Assembly (NCBI RefSeq): GCF_038502225.1
Contig: NC_091369.1
Span: 13,164,502 to 13,228,501, forward strand
Reading direction: 5' to 3'
Length of the DNA: 64,000 nt
DNA from: Cherax quadricarinatus
Taxonomy: Eukaryota > Arthropoda > Malacostraca > Decapoda > Parastacidae
Part shown: in pieces, positions 22,401 through 42,364 of the stretch
How the letters are laid out: each line of letters opens with the position of its first letter
Position numbering within the stretch: the stretch's first letter is position 1
Translations under genes and position numbers: made by a program
Notes under the pieces: model-generated
Database searches by the model: none
Seen by the model: the letters and a program-made list of their open reading frames with translations, nothing else
What the model was told of the DNA's origin: nothing

Positions 22401-22928
22401 GAGTTAACGTGATGTTAATATCAATGTCCGGGTGACTGACAGCCTTAATGACCCTCGTACAGTAGATAGCCTTCAAACCACAAAAAAACGGAATTCACTA
22501 TTTTCGGTAATAATTCATAAATATATTTTTTCCCTTTACCAGACCCTGGTGACCCGGGGGAAGGGGGTAGACGTGAGCAAGACACTGTTGCCACTCGTAA
22601 TATATACACCGGGGTAAGGGTTAAACCCGTAGGGTTTACACAGTTCACGGAGGTATCAGGCTGGATCCAAATAAAGGGAGAGGAGGGGTAGCCCTGATTC
22701 CTTGGATCAAGAAGCGGACATAGTCCGCTTGGGACACACTCACCTCAGGAGTCAGAACGTTTTTTTGCACTTATCTCCCTCAACCGGTGAGAGAACATTG
22801 TAACGTTCAGACAGCGACGCCCCAGCCTCAGCAGGAACTGACGAAGTGGACGATAACTGTTATCACTGTTATCTTGACTCATCTCCGCCCACGCTGAGTC
22901 TCATCCTGTTTCTAAAAGGCTGTTTCCT

Positions 22929-22935
<7 letters not shown>
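22401..22935. other. Intergenic, no gene seen
   Basis: At 22625-22715 there is a retroelement-like piece (ggatccaaataaagggagag ... ccttggatcaag). Otherwise unassigned. Confidence 0.35.
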
Positions 22936-22972
<37 letters not shown>

Positions 22973-22998
22973 CATACATACATACATACATACATACA

Positions 22999-23083
<85 letters not shown>

Positions 23084-23182
23084 TATATATATAATATATA
23101 TATATATATATCCACTTCTCCGAGGATATATATACATATATATATATATATATAGAGTTGGACCCCATTATATATAATATAT

Positions 23183-23271
<89 letters not shown>

Positions 23272-23330
23272 ACTTCTCCGAGGATATGGGTCCCACAATT
23301 TACACCAGAGTTGGACCCCATTATATATAA

Positions 23331-23423
<93 letters not shown>

Positions 23424-23430
23424 ATATATA
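22936..23430. repeat. Compound (TC)n-(ATAC)n-(TA)n tract with duplicated inserts
   Basis: (TC)n to about 22970, (CATA)n to about 23026, then three (TA)n blocks. Two non-TA inserts are repeated between the blocks: ccacttctccgaggatat at about 23111 and 23270, and agagttggaccccattatat at about 23153 and 23307. Confidence 0.93.
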
Positions 23431-23454
23431 CATATTACACACACATGTATATAT

Positions 23455-23665
23455 CATTAATAGAACTGCGGCTTGGGCAGGACTCGATCCTGCGTTCCCA
23501 TGCCCGGTCCTCTGAGAACCGAACCAAGTACGCATCACTCTCTCCACTGTCTTGCCTCTGGCAAGACAGTGATGGAGTGAATGATGATGAAAGTTTTTCT
23601 TTTTCGGGCCACCCTGCCTTGGTGGGAGACGGCCGATGTGTTAATAAAAAAGAATAATAAAACTG
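23455..23665 (-). mobile_element. tRNA-related SINE
   Basis: On minus, cgcaggatcgagtcctgcc fits a pol III B box, preceded by acttggttcggttctcagag. The plus-strand end gggccaccctgccttggtgg then gagacggccgatgtgtt is shared with repeats at 41880-41917 and 45090-45130. Confidence 0.65.
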
Positions 23666-23804
23666 AATGCTTGAGGATATGCATGTATGCATATGTGCAT
23701 GTGAATGTATGCTTATGTGTATATCCTTATGTATACATGAACATATGAATTATTTAGACATACTTGGTGACAGGTTCCCTCAGAGTTATAAAAGAATGTC
23801 TTAC

Positions 23805-24010
23805 AACCTTCAGGATCTCATCCATAACAGTCTACCAACTCCTTGACATGCAGGATGCCATCCACAACAGTTACAACAGTCTACTCACTCCTAGACATGC
23901 AGGATGCCATCCACAACAGTCTACCAACTCATGAACTTCCAGGATGCCATCCACAACAGTCTATTAACCATTAGATCTACAGGATGCCACCCACAACAAT
24001 CTACTCCGTC
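23805..24010. repeat. Imperfect tandem repeat, about 55 bp
   Basis: Four units carrying aggatgccatccacaacagt then ctac(c/t)aactc, diverged from each other. Confidence 0.8.
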
Positions 24011-24134
24011 GTGTCATTCCACTGGCACTACCTTGAGGGGTTATGTAGGTCAAGTGTAGAGGATGCTAGGCACCTACACCAGGAAATCTGGTCGTGGACT
24101 TGGCTGCGGGGACGTTGACCCCCGGAACACCCTC

Positions 24135-24340
24135 CGGGTAGACTCCAGGTAGACTCCAGGTAGACTCCAGGTAGACTCCAGGTAGACTCCAGGTAGACTC
24201 CAGGTAGACTCCAGGCAGACTCCAGGTAGACTCCAGGTAGACTACAGGTAGACTCCAGGTAGACTACAGGTAGACTCCAGGTAGACTCCAGGTAGACTAC
24301 AGGTAGACTCCAGGAAGACTAAGGGTAGACTCCAGGTAGG
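24135..24340. repeat. 11-bp minisatellite, about 18 copies
   Basis: Unit gtagactccag, with gtagactacag variants. Confidence 0.95.
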
Positions 24341-24474
24341 TACACGCACATTCAAATGCTATGTCCACAGTGTTAAGTGCTGACCACAGTGGGAAGGAGC
24401 GGATTCGTTCTACTGGTTTCGTTAAGTCTCATAATTCAGTTAAGAACATGGGATATCGAACTCTTGGTCCAGAT

Positions 24475-24690
24475 GTGTAGGCGATGTCATCAGTCCATCA
24501 CCTTTGAAGAAGATTTCAAGGCTGATGGACTGATTACATCGTCTTCACATTTCTACTGCTTCTGCTAACTTTTCTGTACTCGACTGAAGAAGCCTACTGT
24601 GTAGGCGAAACGTTTCGGAATAAAGATACCTAACTGTTGCACATGTGTCTTACTTATCAACCTGTCGGTATTGTATGCCATTTTAATATT
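24475..24690 (+). repeat. CGAAACG foldback, right arm
   Basis: aggctgatggactgattaca, then cgactgaagaagcctactg, then gtaggcgaaacgtttcgg, then aaagatacctaactgttgca and caacctgtcggtatt. Confidence 0.8.
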
Positions 24691-25140
24691 CTCTTAGTAA
24701 ACTTGTTCGACTCTGAGTTAGAGGTCGTCCTGCTTAATGTGTGTCTACACTGCCTTAATATCCCAGATGTTAAGTCTCTTAAACCTAGGCCTATCAGGAT
24801 ACATTTCGATGAATAATTAGACCCATGTGCAATATCCGGGTATCACCTTAGGTCATTGTATTGTATTGATAAAGTCACTGGATGGCGAAACGTCTACAAA
24901 TAAACATATCCAGATGTTGCACATGTGTCTAATTTTTCGTCTTGTCGGTACTGCATACCATTCATGTACAGAATACACGTCCCAAACTAAGCTACCGATG
25001 CCAATCTGACATACACAGAGAGGTAGCTAGAGGCATCCTCGGGTCCCATGTTAACCACACTGAGTAATGTTAGCTTGGCGTTCCCCCTCAAACGCTACCA
25101 AGGCATCGTGTGTTGACTTTGTCTACGCCTCTCCTATAAC
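24691..25140 (+). repeat. Long dispersed repeat, intact copy
   Basis: Homologous along its length to 46290-46625 plus 47174-47270: ctcccagatgt-like words, then ctaggcctatcaggatac, gataattagac, ggcgaaacgtctacaaataa, agctaccgatgcc, aggcatcctcgggtc and atgttaaccacactgagtaa. This copy is uninterrupted at the point where the other carries a 548-bp insertion. Confidence 0.8.
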
Positions 25141-25249
25141 CTATTGCTCTATCTTTCTCCTGGCTCAGACTTGTGGTAAGTTGCTACACATGCCACAGAG
25201 GGGGAGCTATTCAGTGTAGGATAATGGAATGTTCTAGTAACAGAGACTT

Positions 25250-25665
25250 AGGTCTTGTTGTAATGTTCTGGCATCAAGGACTTCAGTCCTATTGGAAGGT
25301 TTAGGTATCAGGGATTTGAGATCTGCTGGTAGGTTCTAGTATCAGTAACTTCATTCCTGTTTGACGATACAGGTATCAGAAACTTCAAGCTATGCGTAAC
25401 GTTGAAGTATTAGGGTCTCCAAACTTGTTCAAAGGCTCCGGGTCTCCTTGAAAGGTTCTGGTATCAGGAACTTCAAACCTGCTGGAAAGGTCCGGGTAAC
25501 AGGAACTCCAGACTTGCTGGAAAAGTCCAGGTATCAGGGACTCCATACCTGCTGGAAAGGTCCAGGCATCAGGAGCTCCAGACCTGTTGAATAAGTCCAG
25601 GCATCAGGAAATCCAGACCTGTTGGAAAGGTCAGGTATCAGTAACTCGAAGCCTGCTGGAAGGAA
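25250..25665. repeat. Degenerate tandem repeat, about 36-45 bp
   Basis: Recurring aggtatcaggaactccaga then cctgctggaaaggtcc, increasingly regular from 25440 onwards. Confidence 0.85.
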
Positions 25666-25928
25666 TACAATCATTCAGGAGTGCATGACATTTTGATCAA
25701 AGTCATTATGTTTGCAAATACAACCAAATATTGCATCAGACAGCTCTAGCTTGCTGCCTTCACTACACATGCATGAAACCACCATGTGTGATGAGTATGT
25801 TGATGAACCACAATCACCTTTAGTATTAGTATTGACCCTGTAGCTAATGTGTAGATCAGTGTACAATAACATATCAGATTTTCACAAGTATCCCCATTTG
25901 GTGAGAATCGAACGGTAGATAATAAGTG

Positions 25929-25936
25929 TGACGTCA
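25929..25936. promoter_or_regulatory. CRE/ATF-type site upstream of gene B
   Basis: A perfect palindromic TGACGTCA, 130 bp upstream of the TATA box. CREB/ATF-type bZIP factors bind this word; use here is inference. Confidence 0.4.
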
Positions 25937-26058
25937 ATTCGAATGCCTGAGAGTGGCAAGGAGGAAAGACTTCGTATTTTAAAACCTTCGCAACGTAGCC
26001 TGCAGGAAGGTAATTGTCAGGACGTGTTTGTTCGAGGCAGAGTTTGATAAGGGCGAGG

Positions 26059-26066
26059 ATAAATAG
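26059..26066 (+). promoter_or_regulatory. TATA box of gene B
   Basis: ATAAATAG, with an initiator-like TCACA about 28 bp downstream (26084-26088). This would give a 5' UTR of about 320 nt before the ATG at 26406. Confidence 0.5.
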
Positions 26067-26071
26067 AGAAG

Positions 26072-26144
26072 CACGGCTGGTCCTCACAACACATGGATCA
26101 TAAGCACAAAGCTGAGTAGTCCTTCACGGCTGGTCCTCACAACA
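26072..26144. repeat. Direct 20-bp duplication at the gene B start site
   Basis: cacggctggtcctcacaaca occurs exactly at 26072-26091 and 26125-26144, so the initiator-like word is present twice, 53 bp apart. Confidence 0.85.
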
Positions 26145-26405
26145 GAGATCACAAACAGAACTGGGTGTTCCTTCCAGTCCTGCTGTCTGCTGAAATTCGT
26201 CTACTTCTGTCAAAGAAGTTTTAATTTTCTTTTGGCTGATTTCTTCCCAGCCTGCTGGACTTATACTAGTTCTGCTTGTGGCAGTTTCAGTTCACCACTG
26301 CTCCTTCTGGTACCCACTACCCGTCGGCGTCTACTACCTGCCTGCGTCTACCTACATCTACCACCTACCTGTCCATAGTCTCATCACAACAAGACCACCA
26401 CAGAT

Positions 26406-26409
<4 letters not shown>
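26088..26409 (+). CDS. Gene B exon 1 (5' UTR plus start codon)
   Basis: The exon is mostly a pyrimidine-rich leader. Coding begins at the ATG of 26406-26408, and the exon ends one base later with donor T|gtaagtg at 26410. It leaves in phase 1; joined to exon 2 the split codon is TGT, giving MCLLRC. The 5' end is inferred from the TATA box. No earlier ATG fits the reading frame of exon 2. Confidence 0.65.
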
Positions 26410-33529
<7,120 letters not shown>

Positions 33530-33621
33530 AGCAGTTACAGCGACAACATCAGTAGCAATAACAATACTGAAATTTAATATTTTTTTATCTTAAGAATAGA
33601 TCAATACAAAAACAGACCTAT

Positions 33622-33880
33622 ACTGCCACCAATATACCTGCTGTGTCAATCCCACTACTGCCACCAATGTACCTGCTGTGTCAATCCCACCACTGCCACC
33701 AATGTACCTGCTGTGTCAATCCCACCACTGCCACCAATGTACCTGCTGTGTCAATCCCACCACTGCCACCAATGTACCTGCAGTAACAATCCCACCGCTG
33801 CCACCAATGTACCTGCAGTAACAATCCCACCGCTGCCACCAATGTACCTGCAGTGACAATCCCACCACTGCCACCAACAA
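33622..33880. repeat. 35-bp minisatellite in the gene B 3' UTR, about 7 copies
   Basis: Units of ccaccaatgtacctgctgtg then tcaatcccaccactg; the last copies carry gcagtaacaatcc. Confidence 0.93.
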
Positions 33881-34323
33881 AACATTTCTTAGGAAAATTA
33901 TGCCACCTACCCACCATCACATCACAACGTTCTCTTCTCTCTCCTATGTCTTATAGTCTCTATATGTCTTATTCCCTCCACTTCATTAGTCTTCAGTTAT
34001 CACTGTTTTATTTTCTCCACCTTTCATATCATTCTTTCCACCTATTCTTAATTCCTTAACGTCTTTTAGCTTTTCCAGTGCATCACTGTTCTCTCTCACT
34101 CTCATCCCTATTCTCATCCTATATTCTTATTTTTCTCTCTTTTTCACTCTAACTTTTCTATCTCATATATATTTTACTCTCTTTTTCCAGTGTTCTATAA
34201 CAGTGACTTCCATTGTAAAATAATGTATATTTATTCCATTAACAATTACTTTAATATATTACATTAAATTATGATAGAGTAGATACTATATTTTTCACGT
34301 GTAAACTTTTGTAAATTAGACAT

Positions 34324-34329
34324 AATAAA
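34324..34329 (+). terminator. Poly(A) signal of gene B
   Basis: AATAAA, followed about 35 bp later by a T/GT-rich element (tgccttgtctttttcc). It is the first canonical signal after the stop, some 800 bp downstream. Confidence 0.5.
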
Positions 34330-34340
34330 GTATATATTAA

Positions 34341-34494
34341 TGACCAAGTTATCTTTATCTTGCCTTGTCTTTTTCCAGACGTATCAAATTACTGGGAAAA
34401 AAAGAAGCAAGTAATATGAGAAATATCTTACATAAAAAAAGAAAGTAATTAATACGAGTTAGATTAATATCGCTATTATGCACCTAATACCCAT
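34341..34494. other. Downstream flank of gene B
   Basis: AT-rich, nothing recognised. Confidence 0.3.
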
Positions 34495-34600
34495 CCTGTG
34501 AGTGGTAGTCAAAGGAATACAGAGGTTCATAATGGGTCCATTGGCTGTACCTCAACATTACAGAGGTACATAATGGGTCCAGGGAGTATATGCAATAAAG
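34495..34600. repeat. SINE-like 'cataatgggtccag' fragment
   Basis: ccatcctgtgagtggtagtc, then attacagaggtacataatg; matches the repeats at 56480-56660 and 58500. Confidence 0.65.
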
Positions 34601-34790
34601 GAGATGTGTTATTTTATTGCAAAAATTTACGATTCAATTGCGAATTCAAGTATTTTCAGACGAATCCCAATTTTTAGCTAAAATATGCTGATATGCTATT
34701 TGAAAAAATATGATTTAGTTTTCCCATGAAATGCAGTTGTAGGAGAAATCTTACAGAAAGAAAGTAAGAAATAAGAGAGAGATATCTTAC

Positions 34791-35006
34791 AGAAACCTCT
34801 GAATAAATATCAACGCCACTCAGAAGAGAGGACCTGCTGACAAGCAGGTAAGTAGAGGCACCGGTGCCTCTCACATTCTGAGGGAAGCTGCAGCTGGTGT
34901 CACCCCTACGCTGCACTACTCTGAGAAAACTTTCCCTTATTTCTTCAGTTGCTGCTCGCACAACATCGTATAGCTCCTGATGATGCACCAAGAAGTGTGA
35001 AAGTAC
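34791..35006 (-). CDS. Candidate internal exon, 72 codons, origin unknown
   Basis: The minus strand has acceptor tctttagctcag before 35006 and donor gtttct|gtaaga after 34791. The 216 nt between are open, phase 0 at both ends: [16 protein letters not shown], then [19 protein letters not shown] and [10 protein letters not shown]. The first half is a good amphipathic helix followed by a cysteine. It might belong to a third, diverged relative of genes A and B, or to something else. Against it, a strong plus-strand donor (CAG|GTAAGT at about 34846) sits inside, and no partner exon was found. Confidence 0.25.
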
Positions 35007-35089
35007 CTGAGCTAAAGATTTCTACCCCCCTATGGCTTGTCTTGCAGTTTGGTAAATGATTTAATACTTGTTTCATGGTCTCATTACTC

Positions 35090-35245
<156 letters not shown>

Positions 35246-35365
35246 AACACACACACATGCTACTGAAAATTTTATGCCTACTGGCTATAAAATTTTGGAA
35301 AGTTTTATCCTCAAATTTTTTTATATACTTCCGGCAAGTATAGGCTCAGATATATCACACTTTAA

Positions 35366-35394
35366 ATTCCAGAGAGGCGATGCCTCTCTGGAAT
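35366..35394. repeat. Perfect 13-bp hairpin
   Basis: attccagagaggc, loop gat, gcctctctggaat. It sits about 85 bp before the 24-bp array. Confidence 0.85.
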
Positions 35395-35479
35395 AATGAG
35401 GTGTCTTAAAAAAGTTCTCACTGTTTTTATGGTCTTACTTAGACACGTAAACCAAAAAAGGTCTCGGAAATGTATGAAC

Positions 35480-38045
35480 CTTTGTCAAGGTTCATTTATA
35501 AACCTTAGTCGAGGTTCGGTTATGAACCTTAGTCGAGGTTCATTTATAAACCTTAGTCGAGGTTCATTTATGAACCTTAGTCGAGGTTCGGTTATGAACC
35601 TTAGTCGAGGTTTATTTATAAACCTTAGTCGAGGTTCATTTATGAACCTTAGTCGAGGTTCATTTATGAACCTTAGTCGAGGTTCATTTATGAACCTTAG
35701 TCGAGGTTCATTTATGAACCTTAGTCGAGGTTCATTTATAAACCTTGGTCGAGGTTCATTCATGAACCTTTGTCGAGGTTCATTTATGAACCTTAGTCGA
35801 GGTTCATTCATGAACCTTTGTCGAGGTTCATTTATGAACCTTAGTCAAGGTTCATTTATAAACCTTAGTCGAGGTTCATTCATAAACCTTTCTCGAGGTT
35901 CATTTATGAACCTTAGTCGAGGTTCATTTATGAACCTTAGTCGAGGTTCATTTATAAACCTTGGTCGAGGTTCATTCATGAACCTTTGTCGAGGTTCATT
36001 TATGAACCTTAGTCGAGGTTCATTCATGAACCTTTGTCGAGGTTCATTTATGAACCTTAGTCAAGGTTCATTTATAAACCTTAGTCGAGGTTCATTCATA
36101 AACCTTTCTCGAGGTTCATTTATGAACCTTAGTCGAGGTTCATTTATGAACCTTAGTCGAGGTTCATTTATGAACCTTAGTCGAGGTTCATTTATGAACC
36201 TTAGTCGAGGTTCATTTATGAACCTTAGTCGAGGTTCATTTATGAACATTAGTCGAGGCTCATTTATGAACCTTAGTCGAGGTTCATTTATAAACCTTAG
36301 TCGAGGTTCATTCATGAACCTTTGTCGAGGTTCATTTATGAACCTTAGTCGAGGTTCATTCATGAACCTTTGTCGAGGTTCATTTATGAATCTTAGTCAA
36401 GGTTCATTTATGAACCTTAGTCGAGGTTCATTCATAAACCTTTCTCGAGGTTCATTTATGAACCTTAGTCGAGGTTCATTTATGAACCTTAGTCGAGGTT
36501 CATTTATGAACCTTTGTCGAGGTTCATTTATGAACCTTAGTCGAGGTTCATTCGTGAACCTTTGTCGAGGTTCATTTATAAACCTTAGTCGAGGTTCATT
36601 CATGAACCTTTGTCGAGGTTCATTTATGAACCTTAGTCAAGGCTCATTTATGAACCTTAGTCGAGGTTCATTCATAAACCTTTCTCGAGGTTCATTTACG
36701 AACCTTAGTCGAGGTTCAATTATGAACCTTTGTCGAGGTTCTTTTATGAACCTTAGTCGAGGCTCATTTATGAACCTTTGTCGAGGTTCATTTATGAACC
36801 TTTGTCGAGGTTCATTTATGAACCTTAGTCGAGATTTATTTATGAACCTTAGCCAAGGTTCACTTATGAACCTAAGTCGAGGTTCATTCATGAACCTTAG
36901 TCGAGGTTCATTTATGAACCTTAGTCAAGGTTCATTTATGAATCTTAGTCGAGGCTCATTCATAAACCTTTGTCGAGGTTCATTTATGAACCTTAGTCGA
37001 GGTTCATTTATGAACCTTAGTCGAGGTTCATTTTTGAACCTTAGTCGAGGTTTATTTATGAACCTTTGTCGAGGTTCATTTATGAACCTTAGTCGAGGTT
37101 CATTTATGAACCTTAGTCGAGGTTTATTTATGAACCTTAGCCAAGGTTCACTTGTGAACCTAAGTCGAGGTTCATTCATGAACCTTAGTCGAGGTTCATT
37201 TATGAACCTTAGTCGAGGTTCATTTATGAACCTTAGTCGAGGTTCATTTATGAACTTTAGTCGAGGTTCATTCATGAACCTTAGTGAAGGTTCAATTATG
37301 AACCTTAGTCGAGGTTCATTTATGAACCTTAGTCGATGTTCATAAATGAACCTTAGTCGAGGTTCATTTATAAACCTTAGTCGAGGATCATTTATGAACC
37401 TTAGTCGAGGTTCAGTTATAAACCTTAGTCGAGGTTCATTTATGAACCTTAGTCGATGTTCATAAATGAACCTTAGTAGAGGTTCATTTATAAACCTTAG
37501 TCGAGGTTTATTTATGAACCTTAGTCGAGGTTCATTTATGAACCTTAGTCGAGGTTCATTTATGAACCTTAGTCGATGTTCATAAATGAACCTTAGTCGA
37601 GGTTCATTTATAAACCTTAGTCGAGGTTCATTTATGAACCTTAGTCGAGGTTCATTTATAAACCTTAGTCGAGGTTCATTTATGAACCTTAGTCGATGTT
37701 CATAAATGAACCTTAGTCGAGGTTCATTTATAAACCTTAGTCGAGGTTCATTTATGAACCTTAGTCGATGTTCATAAATGAACCTTAGTCGAGGTTCATT
37801 TATAAACCTTAGTCGAGGTTCATTTATGAACCTTAGTCGATGTTCATAAATGAACCTTAGTCGAGGTTCATTTATAAACCTTAGTCGAGGTTCATTTATG
37901 AACCTTAGTCGATGTTCATAAATGAACCTTAGTCGAGGTTCATTTATAAACCTTAGTCGAGGTTTATTTATGAACCTTAGTCGAGGTTCATTTATGAACC
38001 TTAGTCGAGGTTCATTTATAAACCTTAGTCGACGTTCATTTATAT
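35480..38045. repeat. 24-bp minisatellite with palindromic unit, about 107 copies
   Basis: Unit ttagtcgaggttcatttatg then aacc. Each unit holds a 7-bp inverted repeat (ggttcat..atgaacc). Period 24 keeps frames open on both strands. From 37330 a marker variant (tgttcataaatg) recurs every 120 bp three times and then every 72 bp three times, so higher-order units exist. Confidence 0.97.
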
Positions 38046-38300
38046 ATGATTAAATGGTTGTGTCTGGGTTTGTATACTTTGAGAAACATACACTTGTCAG
38101 TGTATACACACTGAGAAGCGTATGTCTCTCATTGTATACATACAGAGATGTATGAGGTTTGATCCAAGGAAGATGAGGGAAGCAGTTTAGTTTCACTAGT
38201 AGCGAGCCTATCACTAGCTTCACTATTAAAGCTAGTGAAAGGAACAGCAATAGAATCCAGCTAGTTCTTGCAACAATGACGAGCGCAGTTGCAAATCTTT
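38046..38300. other. Spacer with a satellite fragment
   Basis: 38085-38155 resembles the degenerate satellite of 21886-22400 (cagtgtatacacactgaga). Nothing else recognised. Confidence 0.4.
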
Positions 38301-38600
38301 GATACTCTCTCAGCAGCTCCTGCTGCTGAGAGAACAACAGCAGCAGGAGCAGCAACAGAAGCAGGGTGCACAACAGCGGCAGCAGTAATAAAGGTAACAG
38401 CAGAAGAAGCAGCAGCTGAAGCAAACGACAGCAGCAGAAGCAGCAGCAATAGAGGCTGCAACAATAACAGCAGCATCAACAGAAATAGCAGGTACAGCAT
38501 CAGCAGCTCTAATGGCAGCAGATACAGCAGCAGCAACAACAGCGGCGGCAGCAACATAAACAGCAATAACAGCAACAACAGTGCAACAACTGAACTTAAT
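38301..38600. repeat. (CAR)n-type degenerate trinucleotide array
   Basis: Mix of cagcag, aacagc and gcagcaac words. Confidence 0.9.
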
Positions 38601-38717
38601 ACCTTGCAACGAGGTGCAGCCTCCTTGTATTATCTAAGGATATTCAATTAATCCTGGTAACACTTGTAAGTCCATCCCTCTGCAAGCCTAGTTACCAAAC
38701 ACTAATCTTCTAGGACA

Positions 38718-40725
38718 ATACTTGTTACTCCATCGTATTACACCATCGTGTTACTCCATCGTATTACACAATCGTGTCACTCCATCGTATTACACCATCG
38801 TGTCACTCCATCATATTACACCATCGTGTCACTCCATCATATTACACCATCGTGTCACTCCATCGTATTACACCATCGTGTTACTCCATCGTATTACACC
38901 ATCGTGTCACTCCATCGTATTACACCATAGTGTCACTCCATCGTATTACACCATCGTGTCACTCCATCGTATTACACCATCGTGTCACTCCATCGTATTA
39001 CACCATCGTGTCACTCCATCGTATTACACCATCGTGTCACTCGATGGTATTACACCATCGTGTCACTCCATCGTATTACACATATCTTGTCATTCCATCG
39101 TATTACACCATCGTGTCACTCCATCGTATTACACCATCGTGTCACTCCATCGTATTACACCATCGTGTCACTCCATCGTATTACACATATCTTGTCACTC
39201 CATCCTATTACACCATCGTGTCACTCCATCGTATTACACATATCTTGTCACTCCATCGTATTACACCATCGTGTCACTCCATCGTATTACACCATCGTGT
39301 CACTCCATCGTATTACACCATCGTGTCACTCCATCGTATTACACCATCGTGTCACTCCATCGTATTACACCATCGTGTCACTCCATCGTATTACACCATC
39401 GTGTCACTCCATCGTATTACACCATCGTGTCACTCCATCGTATTACACATATCTTGTCACTCCATCGTATTACACCATCGTGTCACTCCATCGTATTACA
39501 CCATCGTGTCACTCCATCGTATTACACCATCGTGTCACTCCATCGTATTACACCATCGTGTCACTCCATCTTATTACACATATCTTGTCACTCCATCGTA
39601 TTACACCATCGTGTCACTCCATCGTATTACACCATCGTGTCACTCCATCGTATTACACATATCTTGTCACTCCATCGTATTACACCATCGTGTTACTCCA
39701 TCGTATTACACCATCGTGTCACTCCATCGTATTACACCATCGTGTCATTACATCGTATTACACCATCGTGTCACTCCATCGTATTACACCATCGTGTCAC
39801 TCCATCGTATTACACCATCGTGTCACTCCATCGTATTACACCATCGTGTCACTCCATCGTATTACACATATCTTGTCACTCCATCGTATTACACCATCGT
39901 GTCACTCCATCGTATTACACCATCGTGTCGCTCCATCGTATTACACCATGGTGTCACTCGTGTCACTCCATCGTATTACACCATCGTATTACACCATCGT
40001 GTCACTCCATCGTATTACACCATCTTGTCACTCCATCGTATTACACCACTCCATCGTATCGTGTACATCGTATTACACCATCGTGTCATCGTATTACACA
40101 TATCGTATTACACATCGTATTCTACACCATGGTGTCACTCCATCGTATTACACCATCGTGTTACTCCATCGTATTACACCATCGTGTCACTCCATCGTAT
40201 TACACCATCGTGTCACTACATCGTATTACACCATCGTGTCACTCCATCGTATTACACCATCGTGTCACTCCATCGTATTACACCATCGTGTCACTCCATC
40301 GTATTACAGATATCTTGTCACTCCATCGTATTACACCATCGTGTCACTCCATCGTATTACACCATCGTGTCGCTCCATCGTATTACACCATCGTGTCACT
40401 CCATCGTATTACACCATCGTGTCACTCCATCGTATTACACCATCGTGTCACTCCATCGTATTACACATATCTTGTCACTCCATCGTATTACACCATCGTG
40501 TCACTCCATCGTATTACACCATCGTGTCACTCCATCGTATTACACCATCGTGTCACTACATCGTATTACACCATCGTGTCACTCCATCGTATTACACCAT
40601 CGTGTCACTACATCGTATTACACCATCGTGTCACTCCATCGTATTACACCATCGTGTCACTACATCGTATTACACCATCGTGTCACTCCATCGTATTACA
40701 CTAACGTGTCACTCCACCGCATCAC
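38718..40725. repeat. 26-bp minisatellite, about 77 copies
   Basis: Unit ccatcgtgtcactccatcgt then attaca. A variant in which ccatcgtg is replaced by catatcttg recurs at least nine times. Disordered units occupy about 39945-40135. All three plus frames stay open; not coding. Confidence 0.97.
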
Positions 40726-40764
40726 TTTCTATAACTTCGGGCTGTCACTTCTCACATACCCCGG

Positions 40765-40880
40765 AGATATATGGTATAAAATACCGACGGGATGAAAAAA
40801 CTAAAGAAATGCAGTACGGTGCGATGCTTTTATTGACAACGTTTCGTCCACACAGTGGTCTTTAACAAGTCACAAACAGA
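40765..40880. repeat. CGAAACG-family arm
   Basis: ggtataaaataccgacggga, then gacaacgtttcgtccacaca, then gtggtctttaacaagtcaca. Confidence 0.7.
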
Positions 40881-40904
40881 TCTACCTGGGCAGAGAGTAC
40901 ATGA

Positions 40905-41043
40905 GGGAGCAAAGTGACGTTGAGAGTCAGGTGAGGAATGTTGAAGTTAATTGCAACAAACTTACTTGCAGATCCTTCCCAGTCCAACTTCTCAGCAATC
41001 AACTTCAACATTCCTCACCTGACCCTTCACGTCACTATGCTCC
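40905..41043. repeat. Foldback, 49-bp arms
   Basis: Arms 40905-40953 and 40995-41043 match with about five mismatches around gtcaggtgaggaatgttgaa, with a 41-nt loop. Confidence 0.85.
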
Positions 41044-41047
41044 ATGC

Positions 41048-42257
<1,210 letters not shown>

Positions 42258-42267
42258 ATATATGAGT

Positions 42268-42363
42268 GCGTGTGTGAGTGTGTGTGTGTGTGTGAGTGTG
42301 TGTGTGAGTGTGTGTGTGAGTGTGTGTGTGAGTGTGTGTGTGTGTGTGTGTGTGAGTGTGTGT
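42268..42363. repeat. (GTGTGA)-type microsatellite at the LINE 3' end
   Basis: Repeated gagtgtgtgtgt, directly abutting the LINE end at about 42365. On the LINE's strand it is (ACACTC)n. Confidence 0.9.
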
Positions 42364-42364
42364 A

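Larger units (their letters stand above)
33530..34340 (+). other. Gene B 3' UTR
   Basis: No further ORF. It contains the 35-bp minisatellite and ends at the first AATAAA downstream of the stop. Extent is inferred from that signal. Confidence 0.5.

Noticed and set aside
25746..26087. 113-codon minus frame upstream of gene B
   Set aside because: Begins at GTG, has no domain, and overlaps the gene B promoter elements on the other strand.
35485..37275. Minus frames repeating INEPRLRF, resembling a multicopy RLRF-type neuropeptide precursor
   Set aside because: No basic cleavage pairs, no amidation Gly, no signal peptide, and the frame simply follows the 24-bp repeat; the plus frame is longer.
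38722..40865. Three plus frames of 627-673 codons rich in His, Ser and Tyr
   Set aside because: Same logic: a 26-bp repeat without stops reads through in every frame.
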